Below the pieces are notes generated by a model. It was not told the DNA's origin. It saw only the letters and a list, made by a program, of their open reading frames with translations, and searched no databases. From Piezodorus guildinii (Eukaryota; Arthropoda; Insecta; Hemiptera; Pentatomidae): a stretch of DNA of 64,000 bases. The stretch covers positions 145,190,939-145,254,938 of the forward strand of contig CM041292.1 of NCBI GenBank assembly GCA_023052935.1. Direction: 5' to 3'. The translations under genes were made by a program, and so were the position numbers. The stretch's first letter is position 1; each line of letters begins with the position of its first letter. Below, in pieces: positions 55,396 to 64,000 of this stretch.

Positions 55396-55451
55396 GATTA
55401 GTTAATGCTGGACGAAGACGTGAAAACTATAAAATTATATACAAGTACGTT
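55396..55451. repeat. LINE-A target-site duplication, right copy (56 bp)
   Basis: Identical partner of 50504-50559, adjoining the 5' end of LINE-A. Confidence 0.95.
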
Positions 55452-55454
55452 AAT

Positions 55455-55785
55455 GAAAATCATTAAAGAGATAGGACTTAATAATTAATAAATAGGGATA
55501 AGACGAAATATATTTTTAGTACTAGAAGCGGTATCGATCTTGGCGATATTTGATCTATCAGAATATTTGATATATCGGGATTTATCTATTTGAGCACTTG
55601 GAAAAATTTAGGTATTTAGGTTCTCTGACAAATAGGAAAGATTCCTGCGAAGAATAGTAGAAAAACAAAAAGGGACTGCGTCAAGAACGAATTCATCAGG
55701 GAGAAATAGAAAGTGGTGGCACTGAAGGAGATAAAAGAAGAACGCGAACTGCGCTAATTTGGCTGTGCAGAGTCCTAGAAGACTG
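55455..55785. other. No recognised gene
   Basis: Pre-insertion target region of LINE-A. 55640-55785 is less AT-rich (GACTGCGTCAAGAACGAATT, GGAGATAAAAGAAGAACGCG). It could be a decayed retroposon, but no frame is open. Confidence 0.35.
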
Positions 55786-55797
55786 GAGAGAGAAATG

Positions 55798-56085
55798 TTT
55801 GTTTGTTTATTTATTTAACGTCACTTTATGCTACTATGGCTAATCGGACGATGCTACAGTGGGAGTCCTAAATTTTGCCTATTAAGGTTTTATTAGGATA
55901 GGGATCTTTAACGAGTACCTGACATCGCACAGGCTCGTGACCACCTTTTAACGTTCCCTCCGAAGGACGACGTAACTAAGGATTTTTTACTCCCATTAAA
56001 AAATCCTAGGACCACCTGCGGGTTTGAACCCGTGACCTTTAGCATGGGAGGCCGTTACGCTAGCCACCCAGCTACATGTGATCCC
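55798..56085 (-). mobile_element. SINE-1, longest copy, minus strand
   Basis: The sense (minus) head starts GGGATCACATGTAGCTGGGT, then GGCTAGCGTAACGGCCTCCC and the B box GGGTTCAAACCC. It ends in AAATAAATAAACAAACAAAC. Flanks GAGAGAGAAATG (55786-55797) and GAGAGTGAAATG (56086-56097) form a 12-bp target duplication with one difference. Confidence 0.88.
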
Positions 56086-56099
56086 GAGAGTGAAATGGT

Positions 56100-58560
56100 T
56101 CATAGAAGCCAAATAGGAAAAAGAATGATTGGCTGAACCAGAACTACGTACACTTACTCAATAAAGTTTCCATACATCCACAAATAAATTCCTAGTTTTG
56201 AAAGCTGAGGTTGATATCCTCCCCACTTTTGAACTTCCATCTGGGCCAAATATATTAAATTTGGATTCCTAAGAGAATTTTTGGGTTTATTTACAAACCC
56301 TCCTTGTAAATTACAGCCGCTTCTTTTGGTTTAACTTACTGAAGAAGGGTTTTCTTCTTGCGACTCAACCACTGTTTTCTTCTCTTCTCAGAATATTTTT
56401 GACTGTTTATGGGTGGACTTGTTTGAATATTGTTTTTTTTTTTTTCTATTTAGGCAACATTTGGTGATATCGGCATCGTGCCTTCAGGCTCGCTGAACCT
56501 ATTATTCTTATTATTAATTACATTATCAGAGAATTAAGTCCTAGGGCTCCATCAATAAGGATTTTATCAGGTTTACCTTTAAACATTTCAATTTATACGT
56601 GAACGGTTATAATTATTTTAATTTAAAATCACTAAAAAAGATTAATGTTCATTTTTATACATTTTAATCCAACATATAGCAATATTTGATAGCTGTATTT
56701 AAATATGTGAAAATGGAAAATAATAGCCATATTGTTAATAATTATATTTAATTTTTTAAAAACAACAAACTGACGCTTTTTTATGTGAATGACAATTCTA
56801 AAAAAAAAAGTAAACTAATTTCTTGATAATAACTATGACCTATATTGATGCCTCAAATACGGAAGGTATCTGATCAAATATAGAGTACTTATAATTTTTA
56901 AAACAGGTTTAAGATATAAATATAAGGATTTTATTTAATTTTTGTTTAAATGGCATTGTTTAATGTAAACTTGATTTGATGTTGTGTTGTCGTTTTTAGT
57001 GTTTGATACAATATTCTGAAGATAAGGTGATAGAATTTCGAAACTTTAATGATGTATATTTGATATGAGCTTAATTATATTCATGTAGAAGAGAGTGTTC
57101 TAATTTGAATATTATTATTATCATTTTGAAAAATGTATTATTCTGATTATTCTATTGCTCAGAAAGAGATTTCTTTAATTGTAAAATTTTTCATAAAAAA
57201 CATAATTAGAATTAAGACCAAGTACACGGTTCTGAATTAACATTTTCACATTTATTTTGAATTTAGTTTCATTATATTATTGTCTGTCGAATTCACACAT
57301 TGCATTAAGTTAGTTCATTTTTATTTGTATGCTATTACTTTTATTTGACCTTAATATTCATGTTTATGATATTTCATCATAATTATAATTGTAAATACAT
57401 ATTTTATGGCAACAAAGCACATTCCATAAGAGTGTCATGGGAAAATATTTGACAAGCCGAGAAAACATTTCACCTTGCGTCGACACTTGAAGATAATAAG
57501 ACATTAAAAACATTTATCACGTAAATAAAAGACTCAAATTTATACACCTGAGTTTACCTTGTTACAATTTATCTTGTAAATTAGTTAAAATAAATAACTA
57601 AATTTTAACGTAGTAATACTCCTGGTTTGGTTCTTTATCGGTAAGATCTTTTGATCGATGATTAGCGATCAAATGATCATTTTTATTTAATTGTTCCTTT
57701 ATTCAATTATTATTTTGATCATAATTTGTTATTCTGTGTGTAGTAATATTTTATTTTTTTTCTTCTTTGTGTATTATTTTTTTATTTCATTTCTTTCTTT
57801 CAAAACATGTTAAATAAGTACTTGATTTTTTGTACCCCTGAAACTGGGCAATATTGCACGTATGTAAGATTTCGTAAATAAAGATTGCACAATTGCAAAT
57901 GCCTTTCCAGGCTCTGAACACGTACGTCAGACTTGAATGACGTCATACTGCATAATTGCTAATCTCTGACCCACGTGTTTTAACTGCAGTTATATTCTTC
58001 TAGGACTTAATTAGAGCTTTACTTTGATTGTGCTTAGAAAATCGATTCAAATATGGATTTTAAAAAAACTGAAGACTCTCGACAGCTTAATTATAGACCA
58101 GGAACTAAAATTACTTGTTTCAGTTTCAAAATGATACCATCTGAGTATCTCCAAAACTGAAGCGATCTCATTTATGTTGTCTGTCTTTTTAATTTCATTT
58201 AATGAAAATAAAAGTAAATATTGTTCTTTTATGAATCCTTCTCTTTTTTTATTCCTTTTGGGACATTTCGGATTTAGTCGGAGTATTTCATACAGTAAAG
58301 TTATTATAACAGTGATTTAATGTGGATTAATTGATTAACTCAAACTATAGATGTTTATATAATTTATGGCCATTGTTGGTTAGGTAGAAATGCATTTTTA
58401 AATTTGTTAATTTTTACATCCGTTCAGTATATTGTGTGATTATCAGCAGGACATGAGACCAGCTGCACGGTACGATATTTGTGGTATTTTATGTAGTTTT
58501 AAACTTTGTTAAAAAATATAAAAATATAAGACTTTATACTTTAATTGATTTGGTTTTGTT
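56100..58560. other. No confident gene; hammerhead-like trace at 57015-57050
   Basis: AT-rich. TTCTGAAGATAAGGTGATAG followed by AATTTCGAAAC at 57014-57044 recalls the Penelope-type motif. No open frames with domains. Confidence 0.35.
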
Positions 58561-58564
58561 ATGA

Positions 58565-58862
58565 AAGAAGCGGTGTCGTCTAGTGATTAGAGCACTGGTC
58601 TACTGTTCTCTGGGTCCTGGGTCCGAATCCTGGCTGTGGCAGAATATTATTTATTCTGTTGACCCAAAGGGGCGACCCTAGGGTATAAAGACCCTCCTGG
58701 CGCAGACTCAGCCTCTTTAAAGTGGCTACCCAAAATTGGGGAAACCTGGAGGCTAAGTGTGATCTTCGCCTAATTATTTCATTGCATAGCCGTTGGCCTA
58801 GAAACAGTACGATATGTATTGAGCCCATGACCCTTAATTCGTTGTAGTAATACAGGGTTTTC
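58565..58862 (+). mobile_element. SINE-2 (tRNA-headed), plus strand
   Basis: The head GGTGTCGTCTAGTGATTAGA contains an A-box-like TAGTGATTAGAGC, and GGGTCCGAATCC (58619-58630) is a B-box match. The T and acceptor stems do not fold as in a real tRNA, and a long body follows (GGGGCGACCCTAGGGTATAA, GAGCCCATGACCCTTAATTC), so it is a SINE, not a tRNA gene. Flanking duplication is not convincing. Confidence 0.7.
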
Positions 58863-58865
58863 ATT

Positions 58866-59980
58866 TTATTCTATGAAGTATTATGGATGAGGGCTTCTTT
58901 ATTCACCTCTGTAGCTTCTCCAACTTTGGGTTTCCCTTCAACTTAAGATTTCCAAGTTGTAGGAACTTGCAGTGGCCTCCGTTGGATTACTTAAGTTCAA
59001 ATTCGTTATGTTGGACGGTATTATAGTTTTATCCATAGAATAATTACTTTTATTTAAAAAAAAAATAACAATGCTAAACTAAATTCACCGCTGTAGGTTT
59101 GTTATACTTACTGCTTAACGAATTATTGAAGGCCGTATATAGTCCGTCTTGAATGCACTCTCTTTCGATCTAAGACCGGTCAATTTGTTCATTTTGTTTC
59201 TTGATATTTTGGCCTGTTTTTGTGCCATTTTAGTCGAAGACTGCAGGAATGGGTTTCTTTAAAAATTGTGTGTTGAATTAGTTCTTTTTTCGTAATCGGT
59301 AATAAATTTCATGTGCATTCAAAACTAACAACCTAGTACAAAGAGTAAAATTAGCGTTAAAGAAGTACCTTTTAAGAGACTATACTTCTACCTTCCATCT
59401 TCTTCCGCCAGTATTTTAAATTAAGGATTTGTAGTGAATGATATAATTCTGCTATTCACGTTTTTTAACTAGCAAACTTTGATTTTATAAAATATATAAC
59501 ATCGATACACTAAAATAAAAAAATTGCTGTTCTATCGTCGATGAAACAACAGTTGGTTTGAAAGATATGTCAGGTTTCCAATTCGTTCCATAGATCATCT
59601 AGGTGTTCCAGGAACTTAATAGACTTTGAACGCTTTGTCCAGTAAATTGATCCAGACCCACCCTGACCCTAATATAGCCTCGCTCTGATGTTGGTTTAAA
59701 CTATTGGATCTAACATCAAAGCTGATTTAAATGTTTGAAACGTAAAGAGGAATATTATCAATCCTTATCACCCTTGACATTTAACGCCTTCAATAATCTT
59801 ACCAGGAACTGTACCATGTCCGGGTTGATTCCGATTATCGCACCATTGTTATGCATGTGTATTAAATAATAATTTTATTTCTTTGAACGATATATAAACT
59901 CTGCTATTTTTATTGATCATACTAATACTAATACGATACTAATTTTATCAATCATTAACTCTCATTGAATTAAATTGAAC
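58866..59980. other. No recognised gene
   Basis: AT-rich spacer with no supported feature. Confidence 0.4.
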
Positions 59981-59984
59981 GAAT

Positions 59985-60340
59985 TAGATATCTAACTAAA
60001 GGAGATAACTGCAAAAATATTTTTTTGAAGTTTTATTCTGATTGAAATAGTCTGATATTTTAAATGTTCTTCCTCTAAACTACATTTAATTTTTTACATT
60101 CCAAAAGATTAACCATATCATCTTAATGACATTGATGAACGACGGCTAAATATTCAAGTTGGACCAAGTAAAGGATAAAATAGCAAAACTATTTTTTTAT
60201 GTAATTATTGTTTTGTTTTTTATTAAAAAGAGTAATATAGACGTATAATATACCGTTGGGAAAAGAAAGATTTTTTTAAAAATATTATCTGTAAATATTA
60301 TATAACTGAAATTCCTGTGTTGCCGAACCAGATTTCTTTT
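59985..60340 (+). repeat. CST repeat, internal part
   Basis: GTTTTATTCTGATTGAAATAG, CCAAAAGATTAACCATATCA, GTATAATATACCGTTGGG and a decayed terminus TGTGTTGCCGAACCAG. Both ends are incomplete. Confidence 0.65.
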
Positions 60341-60794
60341 TTGTTTAAATCTATACAGTTCACTAATTTACTTCTAACTTACAAAACCACACTGAATTTG
60401 ATTTATCTCATAGAAGTACTGATCTTCCACGTATAATTCAGGATAACCAGTAAGATTGTACTATTTCTTTGGTGTCAATTATTAGCTTATTAACCCTAAT
60501 TTTACGAGTGCAGTTCTGCGCAAGCGCTAGTTTCATTAACCACATGATATCTCGACTCTCTAAAATTTCATTATTTCTTAGTGATATAGTTATCTTTCAA
60601 GTAATGAACTTAGTGTAATCAGCTGTTTTTGGTGATATAAGGTTATAAAAGTGATATATTTTTTACTAGGATTTTTATAACTTATTCTATATTTTAAGTG
60701 GTAAATTTCGTGTTTCTCTGTTAGTTTTTAATTGTTCACCACTCATCAAAGTAGAACAATCAAGGGCGCCCCGATCGGGGGCCAAGCACGAACT

Positions 60795-61784
60795 ATGGCA
60801 GAACAGATACCAGGTACTTCAACCAAACGTAAAAGAGGTGAGTTCAATATTGAAACCTCCAATAGTTATGATTTACTTTCAGATTTAGATGAAGAAGATA
60901 CGGAGATCTTAAAAAACATTGTAAATCATAAACAGAAGAAAAGCCAATACCCCCCAATAATCGTTAACTCATCTTACAACAATATCAGTGGTACTGTCAA
61001 TGATTTAAAAGTAAAAGTAAAAGACTTAAATATAAAATATAACATGAATAAAACTACAATCTACGTCCAAAACAGCGAAGACTTCGAACTTGTAAAAAGT
61101 GCTTTCAAAGATCTCAACCTCGGTTTTCACACTTTCACCCCGAAAAGTGAAACAAAACCAAAAATTATTCTAAAAGGTATGCCTCCTGAGTTTCCTATAG
61201 AAGAAATTTCGTCCGACCTAAAAAATCAAGGCCTGGCCATTCATAAAATCTATCAAATGGAAAAAAAATCCGAAAACGGGGTAATAAAGCTTCCGATATT
61301 AATAATAATTTTGGACAATAAAGAACAGCTAGCCAAAGTAAATAACCTTTACTACTGTTGTAACATAGTAATAAAATGGGAGAAATATAGGTCAAACAAA
61401 ACTTTAATTCAATGTTACAAATGCCAGGAATTTAACCACGTGGCACGTAATTGCTTCAAAAATCCAAGATGTCTGAAATGTGCCGGAGAACATCTTTCAA
61501 AGAATTGCCCAAATACATTAATTGATGGTTTCAAACCCAAATGCTGCAATTGCTCTGATGAACATTTTTCAAACTCCACGCAATGCTCCAAATACCAAAG
61601 AAATCTCGAACTACAGCTAAGCAAAAAAAACCCAGCACTACGAGCGATTCCACGAAAAACATTTACACAAAGCGATCAAGAATTTCCAGTACTACCAACC
61701 CTAACTTTCAAAACACGTTCTCTCCGAAAACCGTCAACAACAACCCTAATGAACCTACGATGTCTGACTGTTTTAAAGAAATAA
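60795..61784 (+). CDS. LINE-C ORF1, zinc-knuckle gag-like protein (0 frame)
   Basis: The first ATG in frame is at 60795, after an in-frame TAA at 60729. 329 codons in this frame. The N-terminus is basic and acidic-mixed (TKRKRGEFNIETS, LDEEDTEILKNI). Residues about 122-195 resemble the pre-zinc-knuckle domain. Knuckles are C207-C210-H215-C220 (CYKCQEFNHVARNC), C226-C229-H233-C238 and C250/C251-C253-H257-C264. After codon 279 the frame loses family-like character and stops at 61784. The family-typical C-terminus is encoded one frame back, beginning at the A-run 61623-61630. Confidence 0.88.
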   Translation: MAEQIPGTSTKRKRGEFNIETSNSYDLLSDLDEEDTEILKNIVNHKQKKSQYPPIIVNSSYNNISGTVNDLKVKVKDLNIKYNMNKTTIYVQNSEDFELVKSAFKDLNLGFHTFTPKSETKPKIILKGMPPEFPIEEISSDLKNQGLAIHKIYQMEKKSENGVIKLPILIIILDNKEQLAKVNNLYYCCNIVIKWEKYRSNKTLIQCYKCQEFNHVARNCFKNPRCLKCAGEHLSKNCPNTLIDGFKPKCCNCSDEHFSNSTQCSKYQRNLELQLSKKNPALRAIPRKTFTQSDQEFPVLPTLTFKTRSLRKPSTTTLMNLRCLTVLKK

Positions 61785-61921
61785 AAGGTATGTTTAATTT
61801 ACTTAATGTAAGTAAATTAATTACAAACTTCAAAAAAATTTTATCACAACTAAAAAGCACCGAAGACGGTATGTCAAAAATCTTTATTCTAGTAGAAGGC
61901 ATACTTTCTATGTTTGATTAA
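61583..61921 (+). CDS. LINE-C ORF1 C-terminal part (-1 frame)
   Basis: This frame overlaps the ORF1 0 frame and lies exactly -1 to it. Its last 55 residues (MSDCFKEIKGMFNLLNVSKL onward, ending VEGILSMFD) resemble the hydrophobic C-terminal segment that ends Jockey ORF1 proteins, as in LINE-A. Entry from the 0 frame is possible at A-AAA-AAC (61625-61631), adding 96 residues to give about 375 in total. Alternatively one A has been lost from the run. It ends at TAA 61919-61921, which overlaps the next ATG as TAATG. Confidence 0.7.
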   Translation: MLQIPKKSRTTAKQKKPSTTSDSTKNIYTKRSRISSTTNPNFQNTFSPKTVNNNPNEPTMSDCFKEIKGMFNLLNVSKLITNFKKILSQLKSTEDGMSKIFILVEGILSMFD

Positions 61922-62178
61922 TGGTCATCCTATTGTGCAAATATATTCATAATAATTATATATCCAAATCTCTTATGAGTGTTAGCGTTGTAAAGTTGTT
62001 TATATACACTGTCTTGTTAAATTACAATTGTAAAAGCGGCGATATAAACAACTTTTGCCTTGGCCTTAATTCAACAAAACTTAAAATCAGCGATTATATC
62101 CCGTACTCTACCACAACAAGCTTTCTCCTTAACGTTATAATAGATGCCACAACTCATTCAAAAATTTCTAATGACTAG
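61921..62178 (+). CDS. Short ORF between ORF1 and ORF2 of LINE-C
   Basis: 85 codons beginning at the ATG in TAATG (61919-61923) and ending TAG at 62176-62178, so it overlaps the ORF2 start by seven bases. The product would be hydrophobic at the front (MVILLCKYI; SVSVVKLFIYTVLLNYN). No domain is recognised. It may be a real coupling or spacer ORF, or a chance open frame. Confidence 0.35.
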   Translation: MVILLCKYIHNNYISKSLMSVSVVKLFIYTVLLNYNCKSGDINNFCLGLNSTKLKISDYIPYSTTTSFLLNVIIDATTHSKISND

Positions 62179-64000
62179 TGACAATAGTAAAATTAAATTT
62201 ATGATGTGGAATGCACAAACTATTCGCGGAAACGATGTAGAATTTAAATTATTTTTAAATCATAATCAACCCCATTTAGTCTCTGTTTGTGAAACACGTC
62301 TTTCTGAAACTGATCGTTTCTCGCTTCCGGGATATGTCATTTATAGACGAGATCGTAGCAGAGCAGGTGGGGGCGTCATGCTCTTAGTCCGTTCCGATGT
62401 CCAGCACCATTTTATACAAGCTCCTGACTTAATGTCTACCGAAGCCGTTGCGATTAATACAATTATTAACAATAAATCAACCACTGTAATATCTGTGTAC
62501 ATCCCGCCAAATAAAATAAATATTCCAGACATGACTAAACTATTCAAATTAAATAAACAAGTGATCATCTTTGGAGACCTAAACGCTAAGCACACACAGT
62601 GGAACTGTAACAGAACAAATAAAAACGGTAAATTCGTTCTAAACTTCATAGTAAAAAACCTCATTCAACTACACAGTCCGCCTGAACCAACCCATATACC
62701 GACTCAACGTAATTACAAACCTAGTATTATCGATTTGGCTCTAACGAAAAATATTTACAATTTATCACCTCTTATCTCTTTACCATTTCTAAATTCAGAC
62801 CATAATCCCGTGATTTTTCGTATTCAATCTCCCCTACCTACAGTTTCAAAAATACTCAAATTTTCGCTCAAAGACGCTGACTGGCAAAAGTTCAGGAAAG
62901 AGCTAGATTCCCGAATCAACATAAATCCGACCATAAATGATTCGAAAGAAATCGACACTACTCTAATTGATTTTTATAAACATATCAAATTATCCATGTC
63001 GTTATCCATTCCACAACATTATCACCATCCACATTATCATAATGATTTACCCTACCGACTCAGAGCCCTAATATACATTAAAAATAGATTAAAAAGATAC
63101 TTCCAACGTAATAATAATCCAAAAACCAAATTAGTCTATAATAAACTAAATAGTTATATTAAAACACGTCTTAATAATTGGAAAAACGAAAACTGGGCTA
63201 CGGTTTTGAAATCCTGTCAGCCAGGGGATAATAAAATGTGGAAAATTCACAAGAATTTAACTAAGCAGTCTCCGAAAATTCCTCCTTTAAAAAATAATGA
63301 CGGCTATGCATATCTGGACAGAGATAAAGCTCAACTATTAGCTAAGCATTTCCAAACAACTCCCTCAATTACTTCTCTCTTTGGATCAAATCACCACAAC
63401 CGAAAAATTCTGAAATCCGTCCGCGATTATTTAAAATCACCTCTTACTGTTAATTTCTCATCTATCTCTCCAAAAGAAACCGGAAAAATCATTAAAGGTC
63501 TAAAACCTAAAAAAGCCCCAGGCGATGATAGCATTCCCTCCCTAGTAATAAAAAATTTAAGCCGAAAATCTATTTATTTTTTAACCAAAATATTTAATTC
63601 CATATTAAGATTTAGTTACTTCCCCATAGTCTGGAAAACTTCCAAAACTATAGTTATAAAAAAACCAAATAAAGACCATAGTAATGTTTCGAACTACAGA
63701 CCTATAAGTCTACTAAATATACTATCCAAAATTCTAGAGAAACTAATACTCAAACGAATTAACAAGCATATTAGACTAAATAATTTACTAATAGATGAAC
63801 AATTTGGTTTTAGGGAACACCACTCCACCGTTGACCAATTGGCACGACTTACTGACTTCATCACTAAAGCCTTTAACGAACGCAAACATACCGGTATGCT
63901 CCTTCTGGACCTAGAAAAAGCATTTGATACTGTGTGGCACTCCGGACTCATATACAAATTAATCTCATATAATTTTCCGCCATACCTAATTCACATTATT
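62172..64000 (+). CDS. LINE-C ORF2 (partial): endonuclease and start of reverse transcriptase
   Basis: Open from ATG 62172 to the window end with no stop, 609 complete codons; an in-frame TAA at 62130 excludes a much earlier start. The endonuclease shows FMMWNAQTIRGN, VCETRLSE, IIFGDLNAKHTQW and NSDHNPV. The reverse transcriptase begins with KKAPGDDSIPSLVIKNL, SNVSNYRPISLLNILSKILE, EQFGFREHHSTVDQLAR and GMLLLDLEKAFDTVWHSGL. The active-site FADD block lies beyond the edge. It looks intact as far as visible. Confidence 0.95.

Larger units (their letters stand above)
60500..64000 (+). mobile_element. LINE-C, Jockey-like retrotransposon, cut by window end
   Basis: The 5' UTR (about 60500-60794) has GTTCTGCGCAAGCGC near its start. 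Then come ORF1 (60795-61784, probably continuing in the -1 frame to 61921), a short overlapping ORF (61921-62178) and ORF2 (from 62172, open to the edge). The 3' end and any target duplication lie outside the window. It is distinct from LINE-A in sequence and in ORF arrangement. Confidence 0.9.

Noticed and set aside
58565..58640. Possible true tRNA gene
   Set aside because: A- and B-box-like sequences are present, but the acceptor and T stems do not pair and a long SINE body follows.
60732..60794. Earlier start for LINE-C ORF1
   Set aside because: The frame is open from here, but position 60732 is TTG. The first ATG is at 60795.

Overview
This is an AT-rich eukaryotic window made almost entirely of mobile-element debris and simple repeats. 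Jockey-clade LINEs, tRNA-headed SINEs, Penelope-like elements, a cecropia/Hsmar1-type mariner, a PIF/Harbinger element and long (AT)n tracts together suggest an insect genome; I cannot name the species. I see no rRNA, true tRNA, CRISPR array or bacterial-style operon. The only hints of host-gene sequence are a 72-bp candidate exon at 29020-29091 and a CpG-containing promoter-like patch near 44980-45060.

Three elements look intact or nearly so. LINE-A (50560-55395, minus strand) is a full-length Jockey element with an intact gag-like ORF1 and an intact endonuclease/reverse transcriptase ORF2. The two ORFs share one frame and are separated by a single TAA, followed directly by ATG. It is bounded by a perfect 56-bp target-site duplication. 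LINE-C (about 60500 to beyond 64000, plus strand) is a second Jockey-like family. Its ORF1 continues in the -1 frame beside a canonical A-AAA-AAC heptamer, and its ORF2 is open to the window edge. The mariner (42256-43154) has perfect 29-bp terminal inverted repeats but an internally deleted, still open transposase.

Layout. 1-9 kb: fragments of LINE-A and a diverged relative (LINE-A2), pieces of a roughly 1-kb repeat here called CST (ends match ACTTTCACTTACC in inverted orientation), a 100-bp perfect palindrome and a possible retrocopy. 10-15 kb: a Penelope-like 3' end with a hammerhead-like motif and a SINE inside it, an inverted pair of CST copies, and two more SINEs. 16-20 kb: microsatellites, a local duplication, LINE tails and a short MITE. 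21-26 kb: a nested foldback structure, a degenerate tandem array and a LINE-B tail. 27-34 kb: a Penelope-derived hairpin, the candidate exon, a CST copy and LINE-A2 and SINE relics. 34.7-39.4 kb: a CST copy split by a Harbinger, which itself contains a Penelope-like fragment, and by a LINE-B tail. 40-50 kb: two dispersed repeat families, the mariner and a CST cluster. 50.5-64 kb: LINE-A, two SINEs and LINE-C.

The elements act as parasites in layers rather than as a pathway. LINE machinery probably mobilised the SINEs and truncated tails, while the transposase relics explain the inverted-repeat elements. The nesting gives relative ages: CST and repeats B and C are old; Harbinger, LINE-B tail, SINE and mariner insertions are later; LINE-A, with its perfect duplication and intact ORFs, looks youngest.
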